DNA of 64,000 nt from Ectobius pallidus. Its lineage: Eukaryota > Arthropoda > Insecta > Blattodea > Ectobiidae. Made by a program: the position numbers and the translations under genes. This document shows, one piece after another, positions 12,501 through 22,387 of this stretch (positions are counted from its first letter, which is position 1; every line of letters begins with the position of its first letter). The DNA lies in assembly GCA_964059195.1 (NCBI GenBank), contig CAXKWD010000005.1, positions 140,641,686 to 140,705,685 on the forward strand, read 5' to 3'. The notes beneath the pieces are model-generated. The model worked only from the letters and a program-made list of their open reading frames with translations. It made no database searches and was not told the DNA's origin.

Positions 12501-15500
12501 ACAGAATTCAAGACTCTGGGATACTGAAAAGTTTCAAAAGAAGACTCGAAGATGATGTGATGTGTTTAGAAATTTTACTTATTTGAAGAATAATTTAATC
12601 AGATCAGCCTTTAATAACCAGTAATTATGTAAACTGGATGAATAGAAGTCTATTTGCATGTTGCCTATCAATGCTTGAAATGAAAGAAAATCAGGTAACT
12701 TAAACTGATGTAACAAAGTGCCAGTATGTTTTTTTGTTTAATCAGTTATGATTGCAATTATGATATGCAGAATACAAAAAAAGTCAAATTGGCCGGTTTC
12801 AGGATTTGAACCATGGAACTCCAGAATGTGAGACCAAGAAGTTACCATCTCAGCCACCTGGGTCAGTTTAACGGTCTAGTTCGATAAGCGCAAGTAAAAC
12901 AATAGTGTTATTTGTCATAGCTAACTGTATTTTAATTTCCAAAGCCTTATAAGATCACAGTAAAACAATAGGCTATGTTGTCATGATAACTGATTCACAT
13001 TTCATAAATTCTTTCGAATACGTATATTACCATAAAATAGACACTAAATTGAGCATTACTCCGAAACAGGTCAACCGATTTCATCTAATATCAATAGACG
13101 TCTTCCCATGGACATTATAAACGTGTATATCAAGTTCCATAAAAATCCGGTAAAGCGTATTTGAGTTACCGCGTCTTTAAAATAGACACTAAATTGGTTT
13201 TTACTCCAGTACCGGTCTACCGATTTGGTCCAATATCAGTAGACGTCTTCCCATGTACATTATAAATGGGTATACAAAGTTTCAGGAAAATCCAATAAAG
13301 CATATCTGAGTTATCGCGACTTCTTATATATAATAACATAAAAGGCTCTAAATTGGGCATTATTCCGGTACTGGCCAACCGATTTAGTCGAATATCAATA
13401 GATGTCTTTCCATGGACATTATAAATGCGTATACGAAATTTCATAAAAAACCAATAAAGCGTATTTGAGTTATTGCACCTATAAAATAGGCACTCAATTG
13501 GGTTTTACTCTGGTACCGGTCAACAAATTAGGTTCAAATTCAATAAGGTACTTCTCATGGACGTCATAAATGCGTATACCAAGTTTCATGGAAATCCGAT
13601 ACAGCGTATTTGAGTTATGGCGCCTTTCTATTAGAAAGGCACCATAATCTATTAAAATCGGCACTAAATTGGGCATTACTCCGATACTGGTGAACCGATT
13701 TGGTTCAATATCAATAGGGTTTTTCCTATGGACATTATAAATGTGTTTTCCAAGTTTCATGAAAATCCGAAAAAGCGTATTTGAGTTATGGCGCGTACAG
13801 ACTGTACAGGCGGACAGACATTTTTCGTCCCCACACACAATCTCATAAAGTACCATACTGGCACTTAATAAATACCATAAATGGAATGGTCAACATAATG
13901 CAGTCTGTGGGAGTTCATATACACAATGAGGGAAGTGTGGCGGTATGCGCCGGTATGGAATACTGGCACTGGTTTCAAAGGTTCAATGAAATACCAGCAC
14001 TGGTTTCAATGGTCAAATAGCATACCGACAGTGAAAATCAGTGGATGTTAAAAAAATTGTTAACGTTCCTTTGAATCAAAGAGTAGGTCCTCTAATCTGT
14101 ATGAGTTGTAATATAATTACTTTTCATGATCATTCATCCACTGGCATGCTTTCTACGTAGCCATTGCCAGAATAGAAGTCCGTGGTCAGTAACTTGTGAT
14201 GGTCTTTGTTGCGATCTTAATGACTAGAGCTGGGATTTCTATGTAATTACATATTTTGTTCCTTGCTATTTAGATGCTGGGAAAAGAGATATCTTCACAA
14301 ACCACTATGTTAGGGTTACTGTAACTGAATTTCATTTTACATATTTTTAAGTATATTACATATTCTTGTGATGTTACATAAAATTACATATTTCAATATT
14401 TTCTTGTTTCACATGTGTAAATTTCTCTATAAATTTTATACTGAAGCTATGTGGATATTGTCACTTGCCACAATAGGAAGATTAAGATCACTGACTGGTA
14501 TTGAAAAGCAAGGAATGACCATACCAGGTAAGAAAGGGTTGACAGATGATTGACAGCCACTTAAGAGCATGACCACTACATGAAAAGAAACCTATTAGCC
14601 CTAATGGTTTTGTGAATTATTCCATAAAACTGTTGTGAATTCTGCACTCAATACTTTTACTATATACTTTACATCTCCCTTTTAACAATGCCTAATTTTT
14701 CTTTTCAAAGAGGTAGGCTACTGTTGATTGGATTTTCCAGTAATATTTTTAAATTTGTTCTTTTGTTGGGAATTCCAGTTAACCTTAAATCCCAAACTGT
14801 TTTTAGTTTCATTCAGAATCAAAGTGGGTAAGTGAACAGTTTACTTCAGTTCTTTCTAGTGCGAACATGGCACCAGTGTCATCTTCGCTGTCTTCAAAAT
14901 TAAAATCATGGACTGCAATTGACGAGTGTTTTACGACTGACGGCAAAATAGTGATTTGTCAAGATTGCAACAAACACATAGGATGCTCTATGAAATCCCA
15001 GCTTGAACAGCATTTAAGAAGTGCACTGCATAGAAAAAACAAACAATTACGTCAACCGACAAAGCAAATGCTTTTAACCCAGATGAAAAATTCAACTTCA
15101 ATTAACCCTTTCTATAAGGATTTGTGCAGTGCAATGATTGCTGCTAACATTCCATGGTACAAGATTCAAGTACCTGAATTCAGATCTTTCTTGGAAAAAC
15201 ACTGCAAGCAACATATACCAGACCATTCAACACTACGCAAAAACTATCTACACATCTGCTACGATGAGGTAATGGACAGCATAAGAGAGTACATCGGAGA
15301 TTCTTTCATATGGGTTTCGGTTGATGAAACAACTGATTCTAAGAGACGTAACATAGCAAATCTCATGGTAGGAAAGTTGCAACCTGACAGCGCTTCTAAC
15401 CCGTGTTTAATCTACTGCAAAGAGCTGGACCGTACTAATCATTCAACTATTGCAAGATTTGTGAATGATGGACTAAAAGTTTTGTGGCCTACCGGAACTC

Positions 15501-18500
15501 AAGAAGAGAAAGTATTAGTGCTATATTCTGATGCAGCACCATACATGCTTAAAGCTGCAACTTCTCTGAAGGTATTTTACCCGAACATGCTCCATTTGAC
15601 GTGGCTCATGGTTTGCAACGTGTTGCCGAGGACATAAGAGTTAAATTTCCAGAAGTCAACACATTAATTTCGGCAACAAAAAAAGGGTTTCTAAAAGCCC
15701 CACAGCGAGTGAACTCATACAAAGAGCAACTACCAGGAATACCATTGCCTCCAGAACCAGTTTTAACTAGGTGGGGAACATGGATTGAAGCAGTGAACTT
15801 TTATGGTGAACATTTCGATGACATAAAGACTGTTGTAGATTCTTTAGATCCTGAAAATGCTGCATGTATTCGTGAATCTCAGAGTGCCTTCAGCGATTCC
15901 AAAGTGGTTTGTGCTGTCTCCTACATTAGGAGCAACTTTAGCTGGCTACCGGAGAGCATCACACGCTTGGAAACTTCAGGACTTCCAATTCAAGATTCTA
16001 TTGGTGTTGTGGAAGATGCAATTGAAAAACTAAGTGCAGTGCATGGGGAGAGTGGTGAGAGTGCATTGAATAAATTAAAAACCGTTTTGAGAAAAAACCC
16101 TGGATTTTCAACATTTCGCAGTGTGTGCCAAATTCTAAAAGGGGACATTATAGATTGTCCTGAGGACATCTCACCGGAAAATATTCCTTTGCTAAAATTT
16201 GCCCCAGTGACATCATGCGATGTTGAGCGGTCATTTTCCGCTTATAAGAACATTCTTTCTGACAAACGGCTATCATTCACCCCAGAGAACTTAGAAAAAT
16301 ATTTAATTGTTCACTGTGCTGCAAAATTTAATGAATGAATGTCTCTATATTAGAATTTGTGTGTTTACTCATATTATAATATTTTTACTTGATAAGACTG
16401 AGAGCTAATATTCGAAATCAGATTAATACAATGTTGTTTCTAGGTTACATTTTCATCAAATAATAACTGTTCACTGTACTAAAAAATGTAATGTTAACGT
16501 ATGAATGTCTCTTGAGCATAATGTTAAGAAATTGAAATGAAATATTTAATATTTTATATTACATATTTTTCTACATATTTCCCCAATTTTCACTACATAT
16601 TTATGTACATATTTTCCAATTGATACTACATAAAAATCACAGCTCTATTAATGACTATACCGCTAAATGTGATTTTCTAAAATATATTTCTTAGTAATTA
16701 AAAAAATTAACTTTTAAATAGGTCTTAAATACATTTAAAGTATCTTTATTGAAGTGAATGAAGGTATATCAATCAACAGTACAAGATGTTTGAGGCTTAT
16801 GCTTGGAGATCATGTATAAAATAGGGTTGGTTACTCAAGGAAGAAGTTAATTAAAAACACCATCCACTGTACAGAACAATTTTCTACATAATAATTATAT
16901 AGTAAAGGAGGGGATATACTTCCAAATTGACATATGATAGGGAAAAATCTTGGGATAACATACTGCCTCTGGTTTTTTCTCACTTCCTTCACTGCAGATA
17001 CATGAGTGTTTTACTCACCGACATAAAGCTGTGGAGTGGAAGCTTGAGAGAAGTCCACCTCAGCCAAACAGGAGTTGAGATGATAGTATGTGTCATGAAG
17101 TAGCTGCACTTTGCTAAAGTCTCCCTCATCGAAGTAAGCATGTGTAATGAGTGCCATCTTCACTTGGATGTGTCCGTAGAGTGGCAAAGTGCTTAAGACA
17201 CAAACTGATTTTTGCACAGTCCCTCTTGTGATGTCGGCTGTCTTATTTGTCAGTTTCTACAAGATAAATTACATATACAGTTAAGAGCATTAAGAGGGTT
17301 ATGACTAAATTCTCTACACCCAAAATTGTATCTCAACTCATATTACCTTTAATGTAACTTTGGTTTTCTGACAGATAGCTGTAGGGAGTTCAAGGAGAAA
17401 CATCCTGACGATGGTTCTCGGCCTTTTTACCTTTTCACACACCACTACTTCCTTCTCCATAAAATTTGTTCCACTCTCAGGGTTGGTGGCACAAGTTGCA
17501 GTTTTGAGTATGTAGTTAGGGCCTATTTACTTACAGGTAGGGAATGCTTACCAAGTGCTACAAGCAACAAGAAGTGGCAACCATGTCAGAATACCAAAGT
17601 AATTTTTACACCAGTATCATAATAGCAAAGAATTTTAATAGCAGTATATGTACAGAGAGTTGGCCTCGGTGGTCTAGAGGTAGTGTGCTCGCCTCTAGAT
17701 CCAAAGGTTGCAGGATCAAACCCGGCTGTGGTCGAACAGGATTTAAAAATCCTGGGCACGGAGTCCTCCGGGAGGGACTTTAAGCTAGGGGCCCCATGTT
17801 GTAGATTTAGTACCTCCTTTCTTAATGCTGGTAAGTAAAGCCTTTAAACATAGTTAAGGAAATTGCTGAATGGTTGCTTCAGCACTACTCTTCTATAGAT
17901 GCAGACAGCAACGTATGCCACCATTGCGAACCGGAAAATCACTGTGCAGCCGTTTCATAGCTCACTGAGTCCTATGCAGTAACTTACCAGTGGCATATTT
18001 AGGAATTCTCTGCACCTAGGCTCACAGTAAATGCCATCCTTGTTATAAATAACAAAGATACTTATAGCAGATTTATACCCTATACCTATCCTATAAATTT
18101 CGTAAGTATGTAATGTTTGCATTTGACATACTCAATGCATCCTAAAAAATAATTACCAGAATATTATATTTTCCTCTGTTTACACATCGATTTTTAAGGA
18201 ATGTTCATCACAACTTGTAGCCTATGGAATGCTTTTATGCCCGACTGGTTGGTTGCTGCTTAGCCAACAGCTTTGAATTCAGAAGAACAAGTGCAAGGTT
18301 AGTGACAGGTAACAAGAGGCTAGTGACAGGTAGCACAAGGTTAGTGACTGGTAGCACGAGACTAGTGACAGGTAGCATGGTTTGTGACAGGGTAATGATA
18401 GGTAACTCTAATGACACACCCATCACCACCGTCAAGTTTCCTGCCCTGCTTCATTATATCGAAACTCCATATTGCTCCCCTGCCTATATAGCCACAACTA

Positions 18501-21500
18501 ATATCATGTCTAGCAGCTGATTCTCATTTGTAAGCAGTATAAATTATATATTTTAGGCTATATAAATGTCTCCTTCACAATTTCAGGGATGATTTTTTTT
18601 TTAATTTGAAAAGAATTGATCACATCATGAAGCAATGCAGGAAATTTCATGTTGATGGTGGTTATGGTGATGTCAGTAGAGCTACCTGCCACTAACTTAA
18701 CCTTATCTAACCTGAAATTATAGGATATATGCATATAGGCTATGCATATACAGAGTGTTAATAAATAACACCAAAATATTTTACCTGTGTATAGAAGGGA
18801 CTTAGATAAGCAACTTTTATTAGGAGATTTTTGCTCTATGACGTAAAATGTGTAGATGCTACAGAGCATAAAAGACATAATTTGGTGCTTATAAGTCAAT
18901 AATGAAGCGAAATAGGGTTAAAATGTTGATTAAATTAACTTCATGCCTTCTTATTGATCGATAGAAACCTAATTCTTAATCATTCATCAACAGCTGAATC
19001 ATAATTTAGCGTTTTCATAATCTGCAAAATTTACAGACTAATCACATTACTGGTTGCCACTGAATTAGTATTTTTTTTTATTCATAACTACTGACTACAG
19101 TGTTAACAGCGAAGTTCCTTTGTTTTGCATTTTTTTCTAATGTTAGAAGTCAGTGGCGGCCGTGCCCTGGGAGATTTTATGTTGTAACAGGGAAAATTGA
19201 ATCCATAGAGCAAAAATCGTCTAATAAAAGTTGCTTGTCTATGTCCCCTCTATGCACAGGTAAAATATTTCGGTGTTATTCATTAGCACCCTGGCACCCT
19301 AAACTGCTGTGCATATCCTATAAAAGGGGATCTCCAGAGATCGTTGGCGATCTACGGACCTACTACTACTACTACTACTACTACTATATCTGTCTAATCT
19401 AACCTGTCATAAATCTCATGCTACCTGTCACTAACCTCGTGCTTCTCTTCCCCTTTTTTTTAAACTGTTAGAGGTTTAGTACAACGCTCTACTGAATTTC
19501 TGCGAAGGTGTTCCAAGTGGTTACACGGGCCCTAGCTTTTACACCAACACTCCCATTGGCTGCCGGTGTTGCTAACAGATTTTATGATAGTGGCAGTTAG
19601 GTTAGGAATGGTGATATTAGTTTTGATCACCAAAGACCACCACTAAACCTAGAGCCCTCTTTCTGCAGAATGTTACCCAACAACAAGTATGAATCAAACA
19701 ACTTTTTCGAGTAAGCAACACTTTATAGAACTATTTTTGGTTAATTTTGCGCTGCACCCTAGGCTCCTCTCTAATGAGGCCCGTCTGGGAAGGTGGGGTT
19801 TAGGGTTTCGTCACAGAAGAAATTCAATGTGAGACATAATAAACCTTGTGCTATTCAGTATATTGCTCCTAAACCAACAAACGTTCCTAACCTAACAAAA
19901 CGGCGGAGCTTGGCTTGGGTGCAGCATAAATCTATCTTTTGCCAATTTTGTTAACGAACTTCTTAGCGATTTCACTTACATTTACAATATTCCTGCATAC
20001 CAACGGTCCTTATATATGGATTCTACAAGTTGTCACGAAAAATAGAACATGAAATTTGGCTATTTTTCAAGGAAAACAGAAACTTAAACCATCCCAACAA
20101 TCTGATGCACTGTCCTCGCTATTGGTAGCATTACTGTTTAAGCCTGCCTAAACAGCAACCAATTAGCTGGATGATCATAGGCAGCCAATCAGATGTTGGG
20201 AGACAATCTGCAGGACACACAGCCTAACCCATATAACAACATCGTGCAGAGAATTGCAGTAAACCCAAGATTGTTCATACAAATAGCATATTTTTAAAAA
20301 ACAAACCTACCTAGTTTATACTTGAATTTTATAGACTGTAGGAAAACTCCTACTCACTACTGGGACCAGCCTAACGGCACGATTTGAACTACTAGGAACA
20401 TCAGGCTGCAATGTCATCTAGTAGGCAAAAGGTGAAACTGGGGAAAGAACTACCTTATGACCATTCTTCAGGTTAAGAAAACACAGTGTATAATCCCCAA
20501 TCAAAGAATGTCCAACAGTAAAGATCTTGGCATAAATCAAATGTAAGTTACACTGCGTTGCTATGGCGACCACCTCGGAACTCCCGACCGTGCCCTCACT
20601 CGACACTCCTGACCGTATCAAATACCAGCTACCAACCCTCGTACCAAAATGACATCCCGCTAACTCACACGGCACCCCCAACCGTACCACAATCACCTCT
20701 GCATATAGTCTAAATAATGCATAACACTAACCACATAGTTAACTGCGCGAAGCAGAGGCGGCAGCCGTAGCAAAGCGCCCTTGCATTTGCGAATAATGTA
20801 CGATACACTGTTTACAGGATTCGAAAATGTGGCATATTATATCTCCCAGAGGTTTGTCAGCCTGTCACCTTTTGTTTAGAGGTATGAGGTCACACCACCA
20901 ACGTCCACTCACGAGTTTCTTCGTAATATGAGGACAGAAGAATTCTCTAGATCGTGGTATAAAAGAAAGTGCATCGCCAGGGCGCAGCAGGAGGGAACAT
21001 TCATCCCAAGATGCGACTTAAATTTGTTTTTTCCCCAATATGTTGCTTCTTAGCTTCAAAATGTGGGATCAGTATAATTCTGAAATTTATGATTGTTTAA
21101 GCCATACATTAGGTAGATCCCATTATCCCTAGTTTACCTCAAACAAAGAAGGCAAATGGGGAAAATGTCATGTGCAAAATATTATTGGGAAAATTATATA
21201 CAGGTACAAACCTCCACAGGAATCTGCCGAAAACAGGATATTCCGTAAATAGTTTGTTTTGGGTCTGACAAACTTGGCAAGTGGAAGAATACGGTGTCTT
21301 CATCAAAATTGTGAGAACCGTCTGGCAGTGCCAAGGTTGGTAAATATTTCCATCCAGCAGGACATGCATGTGGGTCCCCTTCCAACAACGGAGGAAAAGA
21401 ATACTCCACCTAAAACAGATTACAAATGAAAACATAACCTATAGATTCTATTTGACGTAAAGATATAACCTATTTACAAAACACACATTATCATCCATTA

Positions 21501-21612
21501 CAGAATCGCCTTTCTAGCTTACCTGACATCCCTTTTTATGGTGGAAACCAACTACTATTACGTGTAGAATTGGGCCGTTACTTTCGGTGGTCTTTTTTAA
21601 TTCACTTGCCAT
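341..21612 (-). CDS. AVL9: AVL9 homologue (DENN-type trafficking protein), 5' four coding exons
   Basis: Coding exons on the minus strand are 21612-21523, 21409-21212, 17256-17019 and 530-341, giving 238 residues plus two bases before the window ends. All junctions have GT donors and AG acceptors and the phases match (0, 0, 1). The product opens with MASELKK and carries GPILHVIVVGFHHKKGC, WKYLPTLALPDGSHN, EDTVFFHLP, YGISCFRQI, TVQKSVCVLSTLPLYG and LSVRDLILQFRHKALILFK, which I recognise as the N-terminal DENN-type region of AVL9. AVL9 proteins act in late secretory or exocytic membrane traffic and in cell polarity and migration; that role is family knowledge. The start is the first ATG, directly before the conserved block. 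The C-terminal part lies left of the window. The minus strand ends at base 1 with a pyrimidine-rich stretch and CAG, so the next exon may begin just outside. Intron 3 is 16.5 kb and packed with transposons. Confidence 0.9.
1015..1085 (-). repeat. tRNA-like SINE head (weak)
   Basis: On the minus strand a B-box-like stretch (forward form GGGAATTGAACCCAAGCC) sits in a roughly 70-base tRNA-like block. It resembles the promoter end of a tRNA-derived SINE. No second copy was found in the window and no target duplication was seen, so the call is weak. The rest of 531-1170 shows only AT-rich intronic sequence. Confidence 0.35.
1170..2438 (-). pseudogene. LTR-retrotransposon Gag-like remnant
   Basis: Two minus-strand open segments in different frames (2438-1869, 189 codons; 1800-1267, 177 codons) are followed by a zinc-knuckle coding stretch around 1240-1190. 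That stretch reads CYYCHRQGHIRRNC, a perfect CX2CX4HX4C spacing. A helical region followed by a CCHC knuckle is the usual order of a Gag nucleocapsid precursor in LTR retrotransposons. The open segments are separated by stops and a frame change, so the copy is broken. No LTRs, protease or polymerase were seen nearby. I favour a Ty3-type element, but the family is not certain. Confidence 0.6.
2620..2782 (+). ncRNA. HDV-like self-cleaving ribozyme at the RTE 5' end
   Basis: A nested double pseudoknot can be drawn by hand. P1 is ACCCCCC (2620-2626) with GGGGGGU (2654-2660). P2 is GCCUCG (2635-2640) with CGAGGC (2777-2782). P3 is GUG (2641-2643) with CGC (2651-2653), closing loop UCCAUGU. P1.1 can form from C2645-C2646 with G2661-G2662. 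GGGCAAC at 2661-2667 matches the classical HDV linker after P1. P4 includes CCUGUUGGG (2684-2692) with CCCAACAGG (2747-2755). J4/2 is GGCGAA (2771-2776), with C2773 as candidate catalytic cytosine. The predicted cut lies between 2619 and 2620, exactly at the insertion junction. HDV-like ribozymes that release the 5' ends of R2- and RTE-class elements are known; activity here is inferred. Confidence 0.82.
2849..5968 (+). CDS. RTE-clade endonuclease/reverse transcriptase, 1039 aa
   Basis: One uninterrupted ORF. An APE-type endonuclease occupies roughly residues 65-310, with TWNVRTL, QETRW, INAYAPTEE, LGDMNAKIG, QIDHILID and SDHYLV in the expected order. Residues about 335-400 are charged and include an NE-repeat run encoded by a GAAAAT microsatellite at 3908-3941. 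The reverse transcriptase follows (about 545-830): NGKAPGIDNIPAELIK, CPIHKKGD, NYRGISLL, EYQAGFRKGRSTIDQI, LFIDFKTAYDSV with a catalytic Asp, LKQGDGLAPMLFN, and GYADDLDIM with the catalytic YADD. The C-terminal region has YGCETW, WAGHVNRM and GRPKDRW, as usual in RTE-like proteins. The enzyme nicks target DNA and copies its own RNA there. An in-frame ATG at 3041, just before the endonuclease, is a plausible alternative start. No frame breaks were seen. Confidence 0.9.
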   Translation: MQVENWSSKGYGKKTQKRNYLVPQVGGWNVGLTTQLLEKAIVEKPLSKPRNQDRSQRKRLWQRNMVLEFGTWNVRTLNKTGALMALLLELKKYKVQVAAIQETRWHGTGINDYKSHTVLYSGKKEGTHEYGVAFIVDKVIKEKIIDFKPVNERICVLRLRTKFNNIAMINAYAPTEEKDPLEKDEFYDRMERVLDSLPSNDTKVILGDMNAKIGKEIEYRKITGNNSLHEITNDNGKRLIDLAESRNMIISSTQFPHKKIHKQTWRSPDKKITNQIDHILIDKRRASGITDVRSYRGADADSDHYLVKAKYICKITRTTNKQYTPAVKYNVSALKEQEVLVKYRKILDERLKSANENENENENEQEEVEPRWEELKKIIKVTTEEVVGHEPKVPRNCWFDRECAQALEERSMARNKYLARPTRAKYIEFQSKRREASYICRRKKREVNNNRIMEMERNFQENNIRQGYREVSYRKKGFVPRTDMIKEQSGNILNEQEQVLDRWRSHFQQLLNNETGNEEILEDFNEGFREEELEEPDRIDIRMAIEALKNGKAPGIDNIPAELIKAGGESMEKAVHSLIIHIWRKEQMPKEWQTAIICPIHKKGDRLDCHNYRGISLLCTVYKVFTYVLRKKLEPYYESIIGEYQAGFRKGRSTIDQIHTVKIMSEKFWEYNLNLYHLFIDFKTAYDSVNRTGIYRILAQQKIHPKIIRLIRMTMLETRAQVKVFGGISEAFVVNSGLKQGDGLAPMLFNITLDWVIRQTDIDINNTLMYKSVQVVGYADDLDIMGRSKAKIEEVLKDLEKAAGKMGLNINNSKTKWMTQSRNALISNQLIELERFGTTRDFKYLGSVITSDNTEGTDIQTRMTAANQTYFALLDIMKSRCVHRRTKFRIYKTVIRTVLCYGCETWVMNKKIESDLGAFKRKILRRISGPVNENGQWRIRYNQELMEQYRDMDVVTYIKLRRLEWAGHVNRMENQRIPRKIMEGRIYGKRPVGRPKDRWVDAVREDAKQVLGITAWKRVSLDRSDWRRRMEEVKARFGL
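7358..8626. other. AT-rich intronic DNA, no gene seen
   Basis: This part of AVL9 intron 3 has no recognisable coding or repeat-family signature. It contains an A-rich run at about 8207-8265 that creates a spurious polyphenylalanine reading frame on the minus strand. Confidence 0.6.
8627..9332. mobile_element. Palindromic foldback element
   Basis: Two arms of about 310-330 bases (8627-8944 and 9001-9332) are inverted copies at roughly 90% identity by eye, around a spacer of about 56 bases. Landmarks appear in both arms: TCGGAGGGAGT, CCCCGAAGGTGGG, a GCGGGG run, and GTGTCGAAAAGCGCGAGG near the centre. Coding capacity is absent, since the reading frames here are shadows of the inverted copies. 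It behaves like a foldback MITE. The two arms have diverged by substitutions and small indels, so it is not a fresh assembly artefact. Confidence 0.75.
9333..10708. other. AT-rich intronic DNA
   Basis: No coding signature. A run of C at about 9736-9749 is the only conspicuous low-complexity tract. Confidence 0.5.
10709..11450 (-). pseudogene. Truncated mariner transposase remnant
   Basis: An open segment on the minus strand (11378-10869) encodes the catalytic half of a mariner transposase: FLDQIVTGDEMW with the first Asp, MIHDNARPHTA with the second, and DLAPSDFHLFPNLKKWL with the third. The last two aspartates are separated by 34 residues, the D34D signature of mariner. Just upstream, in another frame, VVTERLQYRKFCAR continues the family pattern, so a frameshift is present near 11380. 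The DNA-binding N-terminal half is missing. A mariner-like terminus (GAGGGCGTTTCGTAAAGTAA) begins near 10709 and the opposite terminus is absent. It lies in AVL9 intron 3 and is dead. Confidence 0.85.
11985..12185 (-). pseudogene. Nuclear copy of mitochondrial 16S rRNA (numt)
   Basis: The forward strand contains TAATGATTATGCTACCTTTG at 12161-12180, the reverse complement of the nearly invariant mitochondrial large-subunit rRNA motif. Upstream come a CATCCAATCCTTCATTTCAG stretch and, near 12040, GGTCTTCTTGTCCCAT, which are the next conserved 16S landmarks in the correct order and spacing. The rRNA sense is the minus strand. Small differences from the conserved motifs indicate a decayed nuclear insertion rather than functional rRNA. 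Confidence 0.78.
12691..13865. repeat. Minisatellite-bearing dispersed repeat, copy A
   Basis: The copy starts TCAGGTAACTTAAACTGATG and ends near ATACTGGCACT. A subterminal AGTGCCAGTAT near the left end is inverted at the right end. A tRNA-like block lies at about 12785-12860. The body is a tandem array of about five units of 146-175 bases (13033-13780), each with the pattern CACTAAATTGGG, CCGGT(C)AACCGAT, CCATGGACATTATAAATG and AAAGCGTATTTGAGTTA. Copy B at 23.3-24.7 kb is nearly the same and copy C lies inverted at 48.1-50.0 kb. Subterminal inverted repeats plus central minisatellites recall Helentron-derived elements such as DINE-1, but that assignment is inference. Confidence 0.7.
14225..16647 (+). 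mobile_element. hAT-superfamily DNA transposon, 2.4 kb
   Basis: The ends are TAGAGCTGGGATTTCTATGT and the inverted counterpart at the right, closing in CACAGCTCTA. The flanking 8-bp duplication TTAATGAC occurs at 14217-14224 and 16648-16655, the hAT target-site length. The interior encodes a hAT-type transposase that is frameshifted. Both ends are intact, so it could be mobilised in trans. Confidence 0.9.
14867..16338 (+). pseudogene. hAT transposase, frameshifted
   Basis: Two overlapping frames, 14867-15637 and 15601-16338, together encode about 490 residues. The first opens with a BED-like Cys/His module (VICQDCNKHIGC, LEQHLRSALH), continues through IWVSVDETTDS and ends its homology at VLVLYSDAAPYMLKAA. 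The second resumes at AHGLQRVAEDIR, has VLTRWGTWIEAV, and finishes with the hAT dimerisation motif VTSCDVERSFSAYKNIL and LIVHC. The break falls near 15600, where a few bases appear to be missing relative to the family pattern. The protein resembles the hAT group that also gave rise to CGGBP1-like genes. The transposase is probably inactive. Confidence 0.87.
17019..17256 (-). CDS. AVL9: AVL9 coding exon 3
   Basis: This 238-base exon lies between a CTTGTAG acceptor and a GTGAGT donor, entered in phase 0 and left in phase 1. It encodes ADITRGTVQKSVCVLSTLPL, then the ITHAYFDEGDFSKV region. The reading joins seamlessly to exons 2 and 4. Confidence 0.92.
17657..17830 (+). repeat. tRNA-derived SINE, copy 1
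   Basis: A tRNA-like head has an A-box-like GGTCTAGAGGTAGTG and a B-box-like GGATCAAACCC. It is followed by a tail with AAAAATCCTGG, GAGGGACTTTAAGCT and GTAGATTTA. A second copy with the same order is at 47.34-47.52 kb. It lies upstream of AVL9 exon 3 within intron 2. Confidence 0.7.
18290..19445. repeat. Inverted repeat with flanking minisatellite
   Basis: A roughly 20-base minisatellite (consensus like GGTTAGTGACAGGTAGCACA) runs at 18295-18380, and inverted units recur near 18690 and at 19398-19440. A second inverted pair, about 83 bases each, sits at 18756-18838 and 19208-19290 and shares AAAATATTT(T/C), GCAACTTTTATTAG and TTTTGCTCTAT. A TAC microsatellite occupies 19361-19386. This looks like a degenerate foldback structure in AVL9 intron 2, with no coding content. 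Confidence 0.6.
19845..20995. repeat. Decayed relative of the 2.5-7.4 kb foldback element
   Basis: The left piece (19845-19925) shares CAGTATATTGCTCCT and CCTAACCTAACAAAACGG with the right arm of the 2.5-7.4 kb element. The right piece (20855-20995) shares GAGGTTTGTCAG, the TGAGGACAGAA stretch and TCGTGGTATAAAAGAAAGTG. The interval between shows no recognisable gene. Confidence 0.55.
21212..21409 (-). CDS. AVL9: AVL9 coding exon 2
   Basis: Sixty-six codons between a TTTTAG acceptor and a GTTTGT donor, phase 0 on both sides. It contains VEYSFPPLLEG, WKYLPTLALPDGSHN, DTVFFHLPS and YGISCFRQI, all characteristic of the AVL9 N-terminal domain. Confidence 0.92.
21523..21612 (-). CDS. AVL9: AVL9 coding exon 1
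   Basis: Thirty codons from the ATG at 21612 to CAG, followed by GTAAGC. It encodes the conserved GPILHVIVVGFHHKKGC block. The exon ends in phase 0. Confidence 0.9.
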
Positions 21613-22298
21613 TTCTTACACATTAATTTGACTTTGCATTCTCGTTTGACGTATCAAAATTTTCCCAACGTGACCCATTGATTGGATGCGGTATAACTCC
21701 TAAACAGTCCACCAGATACCGGTAAATACTGAAGCAAGTTCAGTAATCTTCTCACGTACGAGGATGTTTGGTCATTGGTATGCTGCAAGCAAAACAAAGC
21801 ACATTACCAACCAAAGATCGGCTCGGCAGTACCAACAAATCCAAAATATATACAATGACACCAATATTTTTCCTGCCCCAAAATATGCCATAGAAAGCTA
21901 AAATAACACACTGGAATACCGCAATAAGTACTATTCCAAAACATGGATACAATAGAGATAAAGCAGTAAGCGGCGGCATAATACAGTCCATGTTCCCAAA
22001 GGGGGGATGGGGTCCTTGGGCAAAATTTCCAATCATTTTGCCTTCATCCTCTTAAATCTTTCTATAGGCGACATCATATCACAGGGGTCTTTGAAAAAGC
22101 ATAGGGCCTACTACTTAAGAGATCTCATTAGAGGCCCCTGCAACTGTTCGTATAGGGTTCTATAACTTTAAGTGTGCTTGTTACTCAGCGCAAAACATAA
22201 TACAGCTTTTGCCAACTGGTGGTTATTTAAATCAGTACTGTAATGTATCATATTACAATAATAAATAAAATGTCATAGTCCAAGCTTCGTAACCTAAG
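21613..22298. other. Region upstream of AVL9, nothing specific seen
   Basis: This stretch follows the AVL9 start codon on the transcription-upstream side. It must contain the promoter if transcription starts nearby. No TATA box, CpG-rich block or other defined element stood out. Confidence 0.4.
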
Positions 22299-22387
22299 TA
22301 GTATTGTAATAGATATATAAGCTTTCATGAACCACAGATTATTGTCTCTGTTGGACACTACATGATAATATTATAGGAGAAAAATTC

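Noticed and set aside
13217..13856. Minus-strand reading frames with repeated IYNVHGK and MKLG-like peptides
   Set aside because: They come from translating the tandem minisatellite of copy A (also copy B at 24411-24707). Units have unequal length, frames change and no protein domain is present.
12691..13865. Canonical Helitron
   Set aside because: A TC start is present, but no CTRR end with a hairpin at the A/T boundary was clear; only a Helentron-like affinity is proposed.
17544..17783. 79-codon plus-strand frame
   Set aside because: Runs into the tRNA-derived SINE; not a gene.
20418..20696. 92-codon minus-strand frame in AVL9 intron 2
   Set aside because: No recognisable motif, no conserved splice context and flanked by decayed repeats.
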